Assembly: GCF_026625825.1 (NCBI RefSeq)
Contig: NZ_CP113065.1
Coordinates: forward strand, 3,525,501 to 3,589,500
Length of the DNA: 64,000 nucleotides
Direction: 5' to 3'
Source: Pseudoxanthomonas sp. SL93
GTDB lineage: Bacteria > Pseudomonadota > Gammaproteobacteria > Xanthomonadales > Xanthomonadaceae
The notes under the pieces are model-generated. The model was not told where the DNA came from. It did no database searches and saw only the letters and a list, made by a program, of their open reading frames with translations. Positions 34,434 to 44,024 of the stretch are shown in pieces (position 1 is the stretch's first letter; every line of letters begins with the position of its first letter). Made by a program: the position numbers and the translations under genes.

Positions 34434-37400
34434 TCAGCGGATGCGCTGTGTCAGCCGGTCGCGGTTGTTGCCTGCGTCCGGGTCGGGCGTGTTGCTGCTG
34501 ACGACGGCTTCGAACTCGAACATCGTCCCGCGTTTGGGCTTGCCAGGTACCACCATGGCGAACGCCAGGGTCTGCACGCTGCGCGGCATCGCGCCGCGAC
34601 GCGTGCATTCCGCCGTCGATCCCTCGGGAGTGTCGCGTACCCGCGTGCAGCTCCAGCCCGTGGGTGCGGCGACGGCGGCGTAGCTGGCATCCACGTTGCT
34701 GGTCAGTACCACCTTGACCTGTTCGGCTGCATCCGGCCCGGCATTGCGCACCGGGACCAGCAGCGTCGCCATGGTGCCGCGGCGCAGCGGCAGCGCGCCG
34801 CCCAGCAGTTGCACCGACAGGTCCGCCTTGCTGACCGGCAGTGCCGCCACGTCGATGGCCACCGCCGTGGTGTTGTCGGCGTTGGCCGGGTCCAGCACCG
34901 GCGAGTTCGCCGATACACCCAGCCCCAGCGTGGCGCCGGCCGTGCTGGCGGGGACGATGGCGTCGACGGCGAACAGGGCGTCCGCATTGACGGCCAGCGA
35001 TGGGGTGGTGCAGGTGATGCGGGTGGTGCCTGCCGACTGTGCAGGTGCGTCGCAGGTCCAGCCCGGCGCGATGGTCGTCATCACCGGCAGCAGTTCCGCC
35101 GCGAACACGAACGCCACCGCGGCCGGCGCGGCATTGCCCGGACCGGCGTTGCGCACCGTGGCGGTGTAACGCACGGTATCGCCGACGCTGGCGCTGCTGC
35201 GGTCGGCCGAGGCCACCACCGACAGGTCGGCGCGGGCGAAGCCGGGCACGCGGATGCTCAGGCGCACCGGGTCGTGGTCGGACGAGCGTACCGGGATGGT
35301 CGCATCGCCGAAGTTGTCCACGCCGAAGTCCGCGTTGATGCGCGCGTGGTCCACGCGCAGCGCCGCGTCCATCACCAGCGCCTCGTTGACCAGCACGTGG
35401 TCCAGCGTCTGCGCATTGCCCTCGAAAACGTACGAGTAGCGTTGCGCGGGATCGGCGATCAGCTGCGATCCGTCCACCAGCGGCGTGGTCAGCGGACTGT
35501 CGATGAAGGTCAGCACCTGGTCCGCGGGCGCTTCGTCGCCGCGGATCACGCCCATCACGTCAACGTAGCCGTCGTTGAACTCGAAGGCGTTGAAGTCGCC
35601 GACCAGCACGATCTTCTCGCCCGGGTTCGCCACCTGCATCTGCTCCACCAGGCCGGCCAGGTAGGCCGCCTGCACGCCGCGCTTCACCCGGACGCGTTCG
35701 CCACCGGTGGCCCAGCCGCTGCTGCCGGGCAGGGTGTCGTTGATGTCGTTGAGCGAACGCAGGTGGTTGACGATGACGGTGACGGGGTAGCTGCTGCTGG
35801 CGTCCTGGTGCACGCGGGCGCGCAGGCGCAGCGGCGGACGATCGTTCAACAGGCTGGTGCTGCCATCCGGGTTGTCCAGCGTGGTGGTCTTGCCGAACTG
35901 CGCCACGTCCAGCACTTCGACGCGGGCGACGCCGCCGGCGGTGGCGCGTGTGCTGACCAGGAAACCCACGTTGATGCCGCCGACGTCGTTGCCGGGCTCC
36001 AGGTACGGGACATAGCCGGGACGGCGGGCGCAGGTGGCGTCGATGCGCTCGGACAGCAACTGCAGCACGCGCAGGTTTTCAACTTCCACCACGCCCAGGA
36101 TGTCGGGCGCCTTCAGCGAGTCGCAGATCGCCAGCGAAGCCTTGGCAAGACGCTTGTCCAGCGCCTGCGGCGTCAGCGTCACCGCACCGTTGCTGTCGTT
36201 GATCTCGTCGAACAGCCGCAGCAGGTTGAAGCTGCCGATGGTGACTTCGTCGTAACGCGCGTCTTCGACGGCGCGCGGCGCGATGCCGCCACTGACCGAC
36301 GGCGGCGTGGCCGTGTCGGGCAGCAACGCCCAGGTGCCCGCGAAGTAATCCAGCGCACCGACCAGGCCGGCCACGTTGGCGCCGGTGTCCACCGGGATCG
36401 GGAGTGCACCCACCTGGCCGCGGCTGCGCACCATCAGGCGTTCCTGGTTGGTGTCGAAGCGCGGCGGGTTCTTGCCCGCGGGGATCGGCGTGACATCCAG
36501 TACGCCGATGCCGGTTTCGCGGAACGGGCGCGCCACGTCCGGCAGTGCGACGTGGAAGACGCCATCGGTGGAAGCATTGGCGTCGTTCTCGTCGATGCTG
36601 CCACCCGACGGCGCGATCACCACCGCCCGGGCCACGCTGACGCGCATGCCTTCCAACCGTTCCAGCGTGCCGGGCAGCGCGCCGGCGCCGAGGTCGGCGG
36701 CGGTCAGTTCGACCGATGCCGGCAGGGCCACGCCGGTTTCCAGCAGTTCCACGCTCGGCGTGACGATCTCGGTGATCGCCAGCTGGTGCGGGTTGGAGGA
36801 GGGCGTGAACTCGTCCACGGTGCCGGTGACGCGCACGCGGTTGCCCACGGCGGCCGTGGCCGGGGGCGCGCTGCTGGTGAAGACGAAGATGCCTTCCGAC
36901 GTGGCGGGGTTGCCGTCATCGTTGGCGGCCTGCAGGAAGAAGCCGTTGTTGAACTTCAACGCGGTGACGATGCCTTCGGTGACCACGCGCTTGCCGTCAT
37001 GCGGCGACAGCAGGCCAATGCCCTGGATCTGCGCGATGGTCAGCGCCAGCGGCGGATCCGGCGGATCCGGCGGCGCGGCGCCGCTGTTGCGCGGGTTCGG
37101 CGCACCGACGGCGAAGTCGGCGCCGTTGACGTTGGTGTCGATGCTGCCGTCGCCATTGCGCAGCGCGGCGGTGGTGTTGCTGAGCGTGGCGGTCGGCACG
37201 TTGCCTTCGGAACAGTTGGCCGCGCTGCCGAAGCCGACGAAGTCGGCGACATTCGCATCGGCGGTGGGGCAGGTGCCGGTCAGCGCGGTGGTGCTGCGGC
37301 TCAACGCGACCTTGCCCGCCGTGCCCGCCATGGCGATCGTGCCCGTGGCGTCGGGCGTGGGAAGGTCGACGGTGCCGCCGGCGCCCTGCGCCTGCTGGAT

Positions 37401-37676
37401 CAGATAGAAGCCGCCGGCCGGGATGGTCCCGCTCAGGTTGGTGCGGCTCCAGGTGCTGCCGGCGGACGAGGCGTACTGCACGCTCCAGCCGCCCAGGTCG
37501 ACGGCGGTCGGCCCGTTGTTGCGCAGTTCGATGAAGTCATTCCTGAGGGTGGCGCCCGAGTTTCCGCCGCCGCCATAGACCTGGCTGATGACGACCTGCG
37601 CGTGCGCCGATGTGGCCGCAAGCAGGCTCGCCAGGGAAAAGAGCAAGGCCGCGATGCGGCCGCGTGGCATTTCCAT
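34434..37676 (-). CDS. Secreted ExeM/NucH-type extracellular nuclease
   Basis: 1080 residues. Signal peptide to about residue 26 (LLFSLASLLAATSAHA, then QVVISQVYGGGGNSG). A lamin-tail domain follows (about 27-150: DFIELRNNGPTAVDLGGWSV). The endonuclease/exonuclease/phosphatase domain is at about 480-805, with GSFNLLRLFDE, VVEVENLRVLQLLSE, VNHLRSLND, VGDFNAFEF and SSDHDPVRL holding the catalytic Asn, Glu and His positions. C-terminal repeats (about 810-1080) are DUF11/CARDB-like beta-domains (VRYTATVRNAGPGNAA, LLVPVRNAGPDAAEQVKV). Degrades extracellular DNA, perhaps in biofilm turnover or phosphate scavenging. Upstream in-frame Met codons precede the signal peptide and were discarded. Confidence 0.9.
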   Translation of the reverse strand: MEMPRGRIAALLFSLASLLAATSAHAQVVISQVYGGGGNSGATLRNDFIELRNNGPTAVDLGGWSVQYASSAGSTWSRTNLSGTIPAGGFYLIQQAQGAGGTVDLPTPDATGTIAMAGTAGKVALSRSTTALTGTCPTADANVADFVGFGSAANCSEGNVPTATLSNTTAALRNGDGSIDTNVNGADFAVGAPNPRNSGAAPPDPPDPPLALTIAQIQGIGLLSPHDGKRVVTEGIVTALKFNNGFFLQAANDDGNPATSEGIFVFTSSAPPATAAVGNRVRVTGTVDEFTPSSNPHQLAITEIVTPSVELLETGVALPASVELTAADLGAGALPGTLERLEGMRVSVARAVVIAPSGGSIDENDANASTDGVFHVALPDVARPFRETGIGVLDVTPIPAGKNPPRFDTNQERLMVRSRGQVGALPIPVDTGANVAGLVGALDYFAGTWALLPDTATPPSVSGGIAPRAVEDARYDEVTIGSFNLLRLFDEINDSNGAVTLTPQALDKRLAKASLAICDSLKAPDILGVVEVENLRVLQLLSERIDATCARRPGYVPYLEPGNDVGGINVGFLVSTRATAGGVARVEVLDVAQFGKTTTLDNPDGSTSLLNDRPPLRLRARVHQDASSSYPVTVIVNHLRSLNDINDTLPGSSGWATGGERVRVKRGVQAAYLAGLVEQMQVANPGEKIVLVGDFNAFEFNDGYVDVMGVIRGDEAPADQVLTFIDSPLTTPLVDGSQLIADPAQRYSYVFEGNAQTLDHVLVNEALVMDAALRVDHARINADFGVDNFGDATIPVRSSDHDPVRLSIRVPGFARADLSVVASADRSSASVGDTVRYTATVRNAGPGNAAPAAVAFVFAAELLPVMTTIAPGWTCDAPAQSAGTTRITCTTPSLAVNADALFAVDAIVPASTAGATLGLGVSANSPVLDPANADNTTAVAIDVAALPVSKADLSVQLLGGALPLRRGTMATLLVPVRNAGPDAAEQVKVVLTSNVDASYAAVAAPTGWSCTRVRDTPEGSTAECTRRGAMPRSVQTLAFAMVVPGKPKRGTMFEFEAVVSSNTPDPDAGNNRDRLTQRIR

Positions 37677-37896
37677 GGAACAGACTCTCCCTCTGTGGTG
37701 TGGACGCCGCCCCCTGTCGATGGCGAACCCGCCACCGGCCGACGCACTGTAGCCGAAGGGTCGGCCCGGTGCATTGCAGGGCCATGACATACGTGGCGGT
37801 TTTTGTTGGGCTTTGCCGGCAAGCAGGAAGCCCGCCGAGCGCAATCGGTTACGCTTCGGCCATTGCTGCGACCGCAGCGCTCCCCCGAACCGCCTG

Positions 37897-38775
37897 ATGC
37901 CTGTCGAGAAGAACGAACGCCCGCTGGAAGCCGGCATCCACACCGATCTTTCTGGCCGGATGAGCTACGGCGGCTACCTGCGGCTGGACCAGCTGCTGTC
38001 CGCGCAGCAGCCGGTGTCGGACCCGATGCACCACGACGAGATGCTGTTCATCGTGCAGCACCAGGTGTCCGAGCTGTGGATGAAGCTGATGATCCACGAG
38101 CTGCGCGCGGCCATCGACTTCCTGCAGCGCGACCAGGTCTGGCAATGCCGCAAGGTGCTGGCGCGCAGCAAGCAGGTGCTGCGCCAGCTGACCGAGCAAT
38201 GGTCGGTGCTGGAAACGCTGACGCCTTCGGAATACATGGGCTTCCGCGACCTGCTGGGCCCGTCCTCCGGCTTCCAGTCGCTGCAGTACCGCACCATCGA
38301 GTTTCTGCTGGGCAACAAGAACGCCGCCATGCTCAAGGTGTTCTCGCACGACCCGGCGGGGCACGCGGGACTGGAAGCGGTGCTGGACGCGCCCAGCCTG
38401 TACGACGAATTCCTGAAGTACCTGGCGCGCTTCGGCCACGCCATCCCCGCGCAGCACCTGCAACGCGACTGGCGGCAGGCGCATGCGTCCGACGCGGCGC
38501 TGCTGCCGGTGTTCGAAGCCATCTACGAGGACACCGACCGCTACTGGCGCGAGTATTCGCTTTGCGAAGACCTGGTGGACCTGGAAACGCAGTTCCAGCT
38601 GTGGCGCTTCCGCCACATGCGCACGGTGATGCGCATCATCGGTTTCAAGCGCGGCACCGGGGGCTCCAGTGGCGTGGGCTTCCTGCGGCAGGCGCTGGAA
38701 CTGACCTTCTTCCCGGAATTGTTCGAGGTGCGCACCACCATCGACGGCCAGCCGGGGTCTTCGCAGGCCTATTGA
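37897..38775 (+). CDS. kynA: Tryptophan 2,3-dioxygenase
   Basis: 292 residues, the bacterial size. Haem enzyme that opens tryptophan to N-formylkynurenine. Family text: [72 protein letters not shown] (with the proximal His) and [15 protein letters not shown]. Start at [11 protein letters not shown], placed by family length; the longer in-frame extension is Arg-rich and unlike TDO. Divergent from the nuclease. No other kynurenine-pathway gene is nearby. Confidence 0.96.
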   Translation: MPVEKNERPLEAGIHTDLSGRMSYGGYLRLDQLLSAQQPVSDPMHHDEMLFIVQHQVSELWMKLMIHELRAAIDFLQRDQVWQCRKVLARSKQVLRQLTEQWSVLETLTPSEYMGFRDLLGPSSGFQSLQYRTIEFLLGNKNAAMLKVFSHDPAGHAGLEAVLDAPSLYDEFLKYLARFGHAIPAQHLQRDWRQAHASDAALLPVFEAIYEDTDRYWREYSLCEDLVDLETQFQLWRFRHMRTVMRIIGFKRGTGGSSGVGFLRQALELTFFPELFEVRTTIDGQPGSSQAY

Positions 38776-38962
38776 GGCCGCCCTGTTCAGCCCGGGAAAT
38801 CCCGGCGAATTCAGCGGGTTACCGGGTGGCCGCCCTGCGCCGGACGCCAGCACAACGATGTTTCAGCCATTTGACGCGGCCCCGGCGGGTCGGTAATCCT
38901 CCCGGGTCCCGTGCGTTTCGCACGGTCTTGTCATTCCTGAATCATTTGAAGGGGGAGCCCGC

Positions 38963-40462
38963 ATGAGCGGAGCCGTCGATACGCAAACGCCGGGGCACGT
39001 GCCCGAATACGCCCAGGTCATGGGCCACCCGCGTCCGCTCTGGATGCTGTTCATGACCGAGTTCTGGGAACGCTTCGCCTTCTACGGCATCCGCTGGGCG
39101 CTGGTGCTGTACATCGTCGCGCAGTTCCATGGCGGCAGCGGCACGGGCGAAGCCCCGGCCAACCAGATCTACGGCGCCTACCTGGCGCTGGTGTATGCCG
39201 CGGCGATCTTCGGCGGCTACGTGGCGGACCGCGTGATCGGCTATCAGCGCTCCATCCTGGTGGGCGCGGTGATCATGGCAGCGGGTCTGTTCATGATCGC
39301 GGTGCCCGACGAGAACATCTTCCAGCTGGGCCTGGCCACGATCATCGCCGGCAACGGCCTGTTCAAGCCCAACATCTCGACGATGGTCGGCAAGCTCTAC
39401 ACCGTCACCGACGAACGTCGCGATTCCGGCTTCACCCTGTTCTACATGGGCATCAACCTGGGTGCGATGGTCTCGCCGCTGCTGACCGGCTGGTTGGCCG
39501 AGAAGGTCTTCGGCGCGGAAGGCATGCCGGCGTACAAGGTGGTGTTCATCACCTCGGGCATCGGCATGCTGGTGAGCCTGGTGTGGTTCTGGTTCGGTCG
39601 CACCCAGCTCAAGGGCGTGGGCGCGCCGCCTGCCGGCGGTGAAGGCAAGGGTCGCGTGCTGATGACCGCGATCGGCGCGGTGCTGGCCATCCCGGTCATC
39701 TACTTCCTGCTGCGCCTTGGCGCGAGCACGCTGCAGTGGGTGCTGACGGCGATGTTCGTCGGCCTGGGCATCCTGTTGCTGGTGGAAGGCATCCGCAACG
39801 GACCCAAGCAGCGCGACATGGTCATCGCCATGCTGATCATCTTCGCGTTCAACGTGCTGTTCTGGTGTTTCTTCGAACAGGCGGGCAGCTCCTTCAGCTT
39901 CCTGGCGGACAAGATCGTCAACCGCGATTTCGGCGGCTGGATCTTCCCGGTGGGCTGGTTCCAGTCCGTCAACTCGGTGGCCATCATCACGCTGGCGCCG
40001 ATCATGGCGTGGCTGTGGGTGAAGATGGGACGCGCCAATCCGTCGATCCCGCGCAAGTTCGGCCTGGGCCTGATCTTCAATGGCCTGGCGTTCCTGCTGC
40101 TGATGTTCGCGCTGTCCACGCTGGTGGACGGCTTCGGCAAGATCCCGTTCTGGACGCTGTTCGCGGTGTACTGGATCCAGTCCATCGGTGAGCTGTGCCT
40201 GTCGCCGATCGGCCTGTCGATGGTCACCAAGCTGGCACCGCTGCGCCTGGTCGGCTTCGGCATGGGTGGCTGGTTCCTGTCCACCGGCATCGGCAACAAC
40301 CTGTCCGGCATCTTCGCCAGCCACGTGAGTGGCGAGGGCGGCATGAACGTGCAGTCGGCGCTGTCCGGTTACACCTTCGGCTTCTGGGCGCTGGTGATCC
40401 CGGGCGTGCTGCTGTTCCTGATCGCGCCGCTGATCCAGAAGCTGATGCACGGCGTGAAGTGA
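38963..40462 (+). CDS. POT/PTR-family proton-dependent oligopeptide transporter
   Basis: 499 residues, about 14 membrane helices. The POT signature EFWERFAFYGIR (proton-coupling ExxERFxYY type) is at residues 33-44, followed by GGYVADRVIGYQRSI and GNGLFKPNISTMVG. Takes up di- and tripeptides with protons across the inner membrane. Preceded by 187 bases with no gene, with a good AAGGGGGAG ribosome site. Ends at a strong bidirectional terminator shared with the MarR gene. Confidence 0.94.
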   Translation: MSGAVDTQTPGHVPEYAQVMGHPRPLWMLFMTEFWERFAFYGIRWALVLYIVAQFHGGSGTGEAPANQIYGAYLALVYAAAIFGGYVADRVIGYQRSILVGAVIMAAGLFMIAVPDENIFQLGLATIIAGNGLFKPNISTMVGKLYTVTDERRDSGFTLFYMGINLGAMVSPLLTGWLAEKVFGAEGMPAYKVVFITSGIGMLVSLVWFWFGRTQLKGVGAPPAGGEGKGRVLMTAIGAVLAIPVIYFLLRLGASTLQWVLTAMFVGLGILLLVEGIRNGPKQRDMVIAMLIIFAFNVLFWCFFEQAGSSFSFLADKIVNRDFGGWIFPVGWFQSVNSVAIITLAPIMAWLWVKMGRANPSIPRKFGLGLIFNGLAFLLLMFALSTLVDGFGKIPFWTLFAVYWIQSIGELCLSPIGLSMVTKLAPLRLVGFGMGGWFLSTGIGNNLSGIFASHVSGEGGMNVQSALSGYTFGFWALVIPGVLLFLIAPLIQKLMHGVK

Positions 40463-40497
40463 CGCCAGGCGTCCCGGCACCGGCCGGGATTCACAGG

Positions 40498-40526
40498 AAA
40501 AACGGCGGCCCATGGCCGCCGTTTTT
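40498..40526. terminator. Bidirectional intrinsic terminator
   Basis: AAAAACGGCGGCC pairs with GGCCGCCGTTTTT around a CAT/C centre; an A-run on one side and T-run on the other make it work in both directions, between the convergent peptide transporter and MarR gene. Confidence 0.92.
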
Positions 40527-40543
40527 CGTTGCAGATGGGCGCG

Positions 40544-41017
40544 TCAGCCCTCGATGCGCTTGACGCCTTCCCCGGCCAGCTTGTCGATCAGCTGGTCCAG
40601 CATCGCGCGCTCTTCACTGGTGAGCGGCTCCAGCATGCGCTGGTGGTATTCGATGACCATCGGCGCAACCTCGTCGTAGACGCGGTAGCCCTCGTCGGTC
40701 AGCGCCAGCACCGAGCGGCGGCGGTCGTCGCCGTGGATCTCGCGCTGGATCAGCGCGCGTTCCAGCAGGCGGGCCACCGCCCGGCTGACTGCCACCTTGT
40801 CCATCGCGGTACGCGTGGCGACCTCACCCGCGGACAGGCCCGGGAAGCGCCCCAGCACCGCCATCACCCGCCATTCGGTGATGGCCAGGCCGAAGCGACG
40901 GTGGTATTCCCGGGAGATCGCGCTGCTGATCCGGTTGGACAGCACGCTGAGCCGGTAGGAGAAAAGCCGGTCGAGGTCGAATTCGGCATGGAGGGCGGGG
41001 CTGGCTGGCTGGCTCAT
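40544..41017 (-). CDS. MarR-family transcriptional regulator next to the homogentisate pathway
   Basis: 157 residues. Winged-helix MarR protein: LAITEWRVMAVLGRFPGLSAGEVA, then TAMDKVAVSRAVARLLERALIQRE as recognition helix, and the wing HGDDRRRSVLALTDEG. Transcribed away from hppD, with a shared 110-base divergent promoter region that holds a perfect palindrome. By position it likely represses hppD-hmgA and responds to an aromatic acid; this is an inference. Confidence 0.88.
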   Translation of the reverse strand: MSQPASPALHAEFDLDRLFSYRLSVLSNRISSAISREYHRRFGLAITEWRVMAVLGRFPGLSAGEVATRTAMDKVAVSRAVARLLERALIQREIHGDDRRRSVLALTDEGYRVYDEVAPMVIEYHQRMLEPLTSEERAMLDQLIDKLAGEGVKRIEG

Positions 41018-41039
41018 GCTGCGTTGCTACTTGTGGTTG

Positions 41040-41053
41040 GTTTCAATTGAAAC
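41040..41053. promoter_or_regulatory. Perfect 14-bp palindrome, candidate MarR operator
   Basis: GTTTCAATTGAAAC sits in the divergent gap between the MarR gene start (41017) and hppD (41128). Perfect symmetry, A/T-rich centre and position fit an operator for the adjacent MarR protein. TATAAAG follows on its right, a possible -10-like stretch for hppD. Confidence 0.7.
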
Positions 41054-41127
41054 TATAAAGGGAGGCGCGACATCCGTTCGCTGTGCCGGCTTCCCGGCGG
41101 ACCGCCCACGATTGTAGGAGAACCTCC

Positions 41128-42225
41128 ATGAGCGCATATCCCCAGCAGGGCATGCAAGCCGTCACCTTCGACAACCCGATGGGCATCGACGGCTTCGAGT
41201 TCGTCGAGTTTGCCGCACCGGCAGGCCAGGCCGGCCACCTGCACGATTATTTCGCCAAGCTCGGTTTCGTCCAGGTCGCGCGCCACAAGACCCGCGCCAT
41301 CAGCACGTACCGGCAGGGCGACTGCACGTTCCTGATCAACGAAGACCCCGACTCCTTCGCGGCGCGTTTCGCCGCCGAGCACGGCCCCAGCGCCTGCGGT
41401 TTCGCGATCCGCGTCAACAAGCTGGCCGAATGGGCCCGCGTGCAGGCGCTGAAGAACGGTGCCGAATCGTTCGAGACCGCCGACGAACTGACCAAGGCCG
41501 TGGCCGCCCCGGTCATCAAGGGCATCGGTGGCTGCATGCTGTACATCGTCGACCGCTACGACGACAAGGGCACCATCCACGACCCGGACTACGAGTACCT
41601 GCCGGGTGTGGACCTGCTGCCGAAGGGCTTCGGCCTGACCTTCATCGACCACCTGACCCACAACCTCTACCACGGCAACATGGCCAAGTGGGCGGACTAC
41701 TACGAGCGGCTGTTCAACTTCCGCGAGATCCGCTATTTCGACATCAAGGGCGCGAAAACCGGCCTGCTCTCCAAGGCGATGACGGCGCCGGACGGCATGG
41801 TGCGCATCCCGCTGAACGAGTCCAGCGATCCGAAATCGCAGATCAACGAATACCTGGACGCCTACAAGGGTGAAGGCATCCAGCACATCGCCTGCTTCAC
41901 CGACGACATCTACACCACGGTGGAAAAGATGCGCGAAGCCGGCGTCGCCTTCCTGGATACGCCCGAGACCTACTTCGAAGTGATCGACCAGCGCATCCCC
42001 GACCATGGCGAGGACGTCGCGCGTCTGGCCAAGAATGGCATCCTGATCGATGCCGACGTGGAGACCAAGCAGCGCAAGCTGTTGCAGATCTTCACCCAGA
42101 ATGCGCTGGGCCCGATCTTCTTCGAGATCATCCAGCGCAAGGGCAACGAAGGCTTCGGCGAGGGCAACTTCCAGGCGCTGTTCGAGAGCATCGAACGCGA
42201 CCAGATGAAGCGCGGGGTGCTGTAG
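41128..42225 (+). CDS. hppD: 4-hydroxyphenylpyruvate dioxygenase
   Basis: 365 residues. Non-haem Fe(II) enzyme turning 4-hydroxyphenylpyruvate into homogentisate, in tyrosine breakdown (and a source of pyomelanin if hmgA fails). Two VOC modules; iron ligands expected at His in FIDHLTHNLYHGNM, His in GEGIQHIAC and Glu in PIFFEIIQRKG. Start at 41128 is set by TAGGAG at 41115-41120. Followed by the repeat-bounded DUF559 gene instead of directly by hmgA. Confidence 0.97.
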   Translation: MSAYPQQGMQAVTFDNPMGIDGFEFVEFAAPAGQAGHLHDYFAKLGFVQVARHKTRAISTYRQGDCTFLINEDPDSFAARFAAEHGPSACGFAIRVNKLAEWARVQALKNGAESFETADELTKAVAAPVIKGIGGCMLYIVDRYDDKGTIHDPDYEYLPGVDLLPKGFGLTFIDHLTHNLYHGNMAKWADYYERLFNFREIRYFDIKGAKTGLLSKAMTAPDGMVRIPLNESSDPKSQINEYLDAYKGEGIQHIACFTDDIYTTVEKMREAGVAFLDTPETYFEVIDQRIPDHGEDVARLAKNGILIDADVETKQRKLLQIFTQNALGPIFFEIIQRKGNEGFGEGNFQALFESIERDQMKRGVL

Positions 42226-42238
42226 GCTCGTGCCTGAA

Positions 42239-42277
42239 GCCCCTCTCCCGGCGGGAGAGGGGGTTGGGGTGAGGGGC
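42239..42277. repeat. Left inverted repeat of the DUF559 unit
   Basis: 39 bases: a palindromic core CCTCTCCCGGCGGGAGAGG followed by GGTTGGGGTGAGGGGC pointing inward. The reverse complement matches 42646-42683 at all but about three positions. Begins 13 bases after the hppD stop. Confidence 0.9.
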
Positions 42278-42289
42278 AGGAGCATCACG

Positions 42290-42688
42290 ATGACGAACCA
42301 CCGCAGACCTCCCATGGCGACCCGATCCCTCGATCGTGCGCGGGAACTGCGCGGCGGTTCGACGGATGCAGAGCGCAAGCTCTGGTCTGTCCTGCGTGGA
42401 GGCAACATCGACGGGCTGAAATTCCGCCGACAGCATCCCATCCCGCCCTACACGGTCGACTTCTGCTGTTTGTCGGCCGATCTGGTGGTTGAAGTCGACG
42501 GATCGCAACACTCGGAAGAATCTGATCGCGCGCGGACCCGGTTTCTTGAGTCGAAGGGTTTCACTGTCCTGCGCTTCTGGGACAACGACGTACTGATGCA
42601 GATTGAAGCGGTGGTCGAGGCGATCTGCCGGACCGTCTCACCATCGCCCCTTACCCCAACCCCTCTCCCGTCGGGAGAGGGGCTTTAA
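42290..42688 (+). CDS. DUF559 endonuclease-like protein
   Basis: 132 residues. Matches the DUF559 pattern: RGGSTDAERKLWSVLR, GLKFRRQHPIPPYTVDF (Asp57), LVVEVDGSQHSEE (Glu68, Asp70, His74) and GFTVLRFWDNDVL. This is the core of a small PD-(D/E)XK-like nuclease fold related to Vsr; nuclease activity is expected but unproven. The last ~14 codons (SPSPLTPTPLPSGEG) are read through the right inverted repeat, and an in-frame extension upstream of the chosen start is read from the left repeat. Codon third positions look less GC-biased than in hppD and hmgA. A second possible start is at 42314. No methylase gene lies nearby. Confidence 0.85.
   Translation: MTNHRRPPMATRSLDRARELRGGSTDAERKLWSVLRGGNIDGLKFRRQHPIPPYTVDFCCLSADLVVEVDGSQHSEESDRARTRFLESKGFTVLRFWDNDVLMQIEAVVEAICRTVSPSPLTPTPLPSGEGL
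42646..42683. repeat. Right inverted repeat of the DUF559 unit
   Basis: 38 bases: GCCCCTTACCCCAACC then the palindromic core CCTCTCCCGTCGGGAGAGG. Inverted match of 42239-42277. It contains the end of the DUF559 reading frame and stops 17 bases before the hmgA ATG. Confidence 0.9.
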
Positions 42689-42700
42689 AGGCATTCGAGA

Positions 42701-44008
42701 ATGAAGACCTCCACAGACTACGGTTACATGACCGGCTTCGCCAACCACTTCGCCACCGAGGCGATCCCCGGCACGCTGCCGGAGGGCCGCAACTCGCCGC
42801 AGCGCGTGGCGCATGGGCTGTATGCCGAACAGTTGAGCGGCACCGCGTTCACCGCGCCGCGCAGCGAGAACCGGCGCAGCTGGCTGTACCGCATCCGTCC
42901 GGCGGCGATGCACGGTACGTTCGCCCCGTACGGGCAGCAGCGGCTGCACAGCGACTTCAGCGCAGGCCCGGTATCGCCCGACCAGATGCGCTGGTCGCCG
43001 CTGCCGGTGCCGGAGGCGCCGACGGACTTCGTCGATGGCCTGTACACGATGGCCGGCAACGGGGCGCCGGAAGCCATGCATGGCGTGGGCATCCACCTGT
43101 ACGCGGCCAACCGGTCCATGCAAGGCCGCTACTTCTACGATGCCGATGGCGAATTGCTGATCGTGCCCCAGCAGGGGCGGCTGCACATCGCGACCGAACT
43201 GGGCGTGCTGGACATCGAACCGCAGCAGATCGCGGTGATCCCGCGGGGCGTGCGTTTCCGCGTCGACCTGCCGGACGGGGCCTCACGCGGTTATGTGTGC
43301 GAGAACTTCGGCGCACCGCTGCGCCTGCCTGACCTGGGGCCGATCGGCTCCAACGGCCTGGCCAATCCGCGCGACTTCGAGACGCCGGTCGCCGCCTACG
43401 AAGACCTTGAAGGCGCGTTCGAACTGGTGGCGAAATTCCAGGGCCACCTGTGGCGCGCCGACATCGGGCATTCGCCGCTGGACGTGGTGGGCTGGCATGG
43501 CAATTACGCGCCGTACCGTTACGACCTGCGCCGTTTCAACACGATCGGCTCGATCAGCCACGACCACCCGGATCCGTCGATCTTCCTGGTGCTGACCTCG
43601 CCCAGCGATACGCCGGGCGTGGGCAACATGGATTTCGTGATCTTCCCGCCGCGCTGGCTGGTGGCGCAGGACACCTTCCGGCCGCCGTGGTTCCACCGCA
43701 ACATCGCCAGTGAATTCATGGGGCTCATCCATGGCGTCTACGATGCCAAGGCCGAAGGCTTCGCGCCCGGCGGTGCCTCCCTGCACAACTGCATGACCGG
43801 CCATGGCCCGGACGCGGCGACCTTCGAGAAAGCGTCGGCCGCCGACCTGTCGAAGCCCGACGTCATCACCGGCACGATGGCCTTCATGTTCGAGACGCGA
43901 GCGGTGATCCGGCCCACGGCACAAGCCGTCCAGGCCGCGCACCGGCAGCGCGATTACCAGGCCTGCTGGTCGGGCCTGCGCAAGCACTTCGTGCCGCCGG
44001 CCGGCTGA
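42701..44008 (+). CDS. hmgA: Homogentisate 1,2-dioxygenase
   Basis: 435 residues, typical. Fe(II) enzyme opening the homogentisate ring to maleylacetoacetate. Family text: [13 protein letters not shown] at the N-terminus, [28 protein letters not shown] (active site), [20 protein letters not shown] with iron-binding His, EFMGLIHG with the Glu ligand and [10 protein letters not shown] with the last His. Downstream of hppD but separated by the DUF559 unit. The later steps (isomerase, fumarylacetoacetase) are not in the window. Confidence 0.97.
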   Translation: MKTSTDYGYMTGFANHFATEAIPGTLPEGRNSPQRVAHGLYAEQLSGTAFTAPRSENRRSWLYRIRPAAMHGTFAPYGQQRLHSDFSAGPVSPDQMRWSPLPVPEAPTDFVDGLYTMAGNGAPEAMHGVGIHLYAANRSMQGRYFYDADGELLIVPQQGRLHIATELGVLDIEPQQIAVIPRGVRFRVDLPDGASRGYVCENFGAPLRLPDLGPIGSNGLANPRDFETPVAAYEDLEGAFELVAKFQGHLWRADIGHSPLDVVGWHGNYAPYRYDLRRFNTIGSISHDHPDPSIFLVLTSPSDTPGVGNMDFVIFPPRWLVAQDTFRPPWFHRNIASEFMGLIHGVYDAKAEGFAPGGASLHNCMTGHGPDAATFEKASAADLSKPDVITGTMAFMFETRAVIRPTAQAVQAAHRQRDYQACWSGLRKHFVPPAG

Positions 44009-44024
44009 GCGGCGCACGCGGCGT

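Noticed and set aside
34200..37787. 1195-codon open frame on the plus strand opposite the nuclease gene
   Set aside because: Repetitive Arg/Gly/Val/His-rich text with no domain; the minus strand has a signal peptide, lamin-tail and nuclease motifs. It is an antisense shadow caused by high GC.
42290..42688. Vsr mismatch endonuclease or part of a restriction system
   Set aside because: No cytosine methylase or restriction partner nearby, and the sequence pattern is DUF559, not Vsr.
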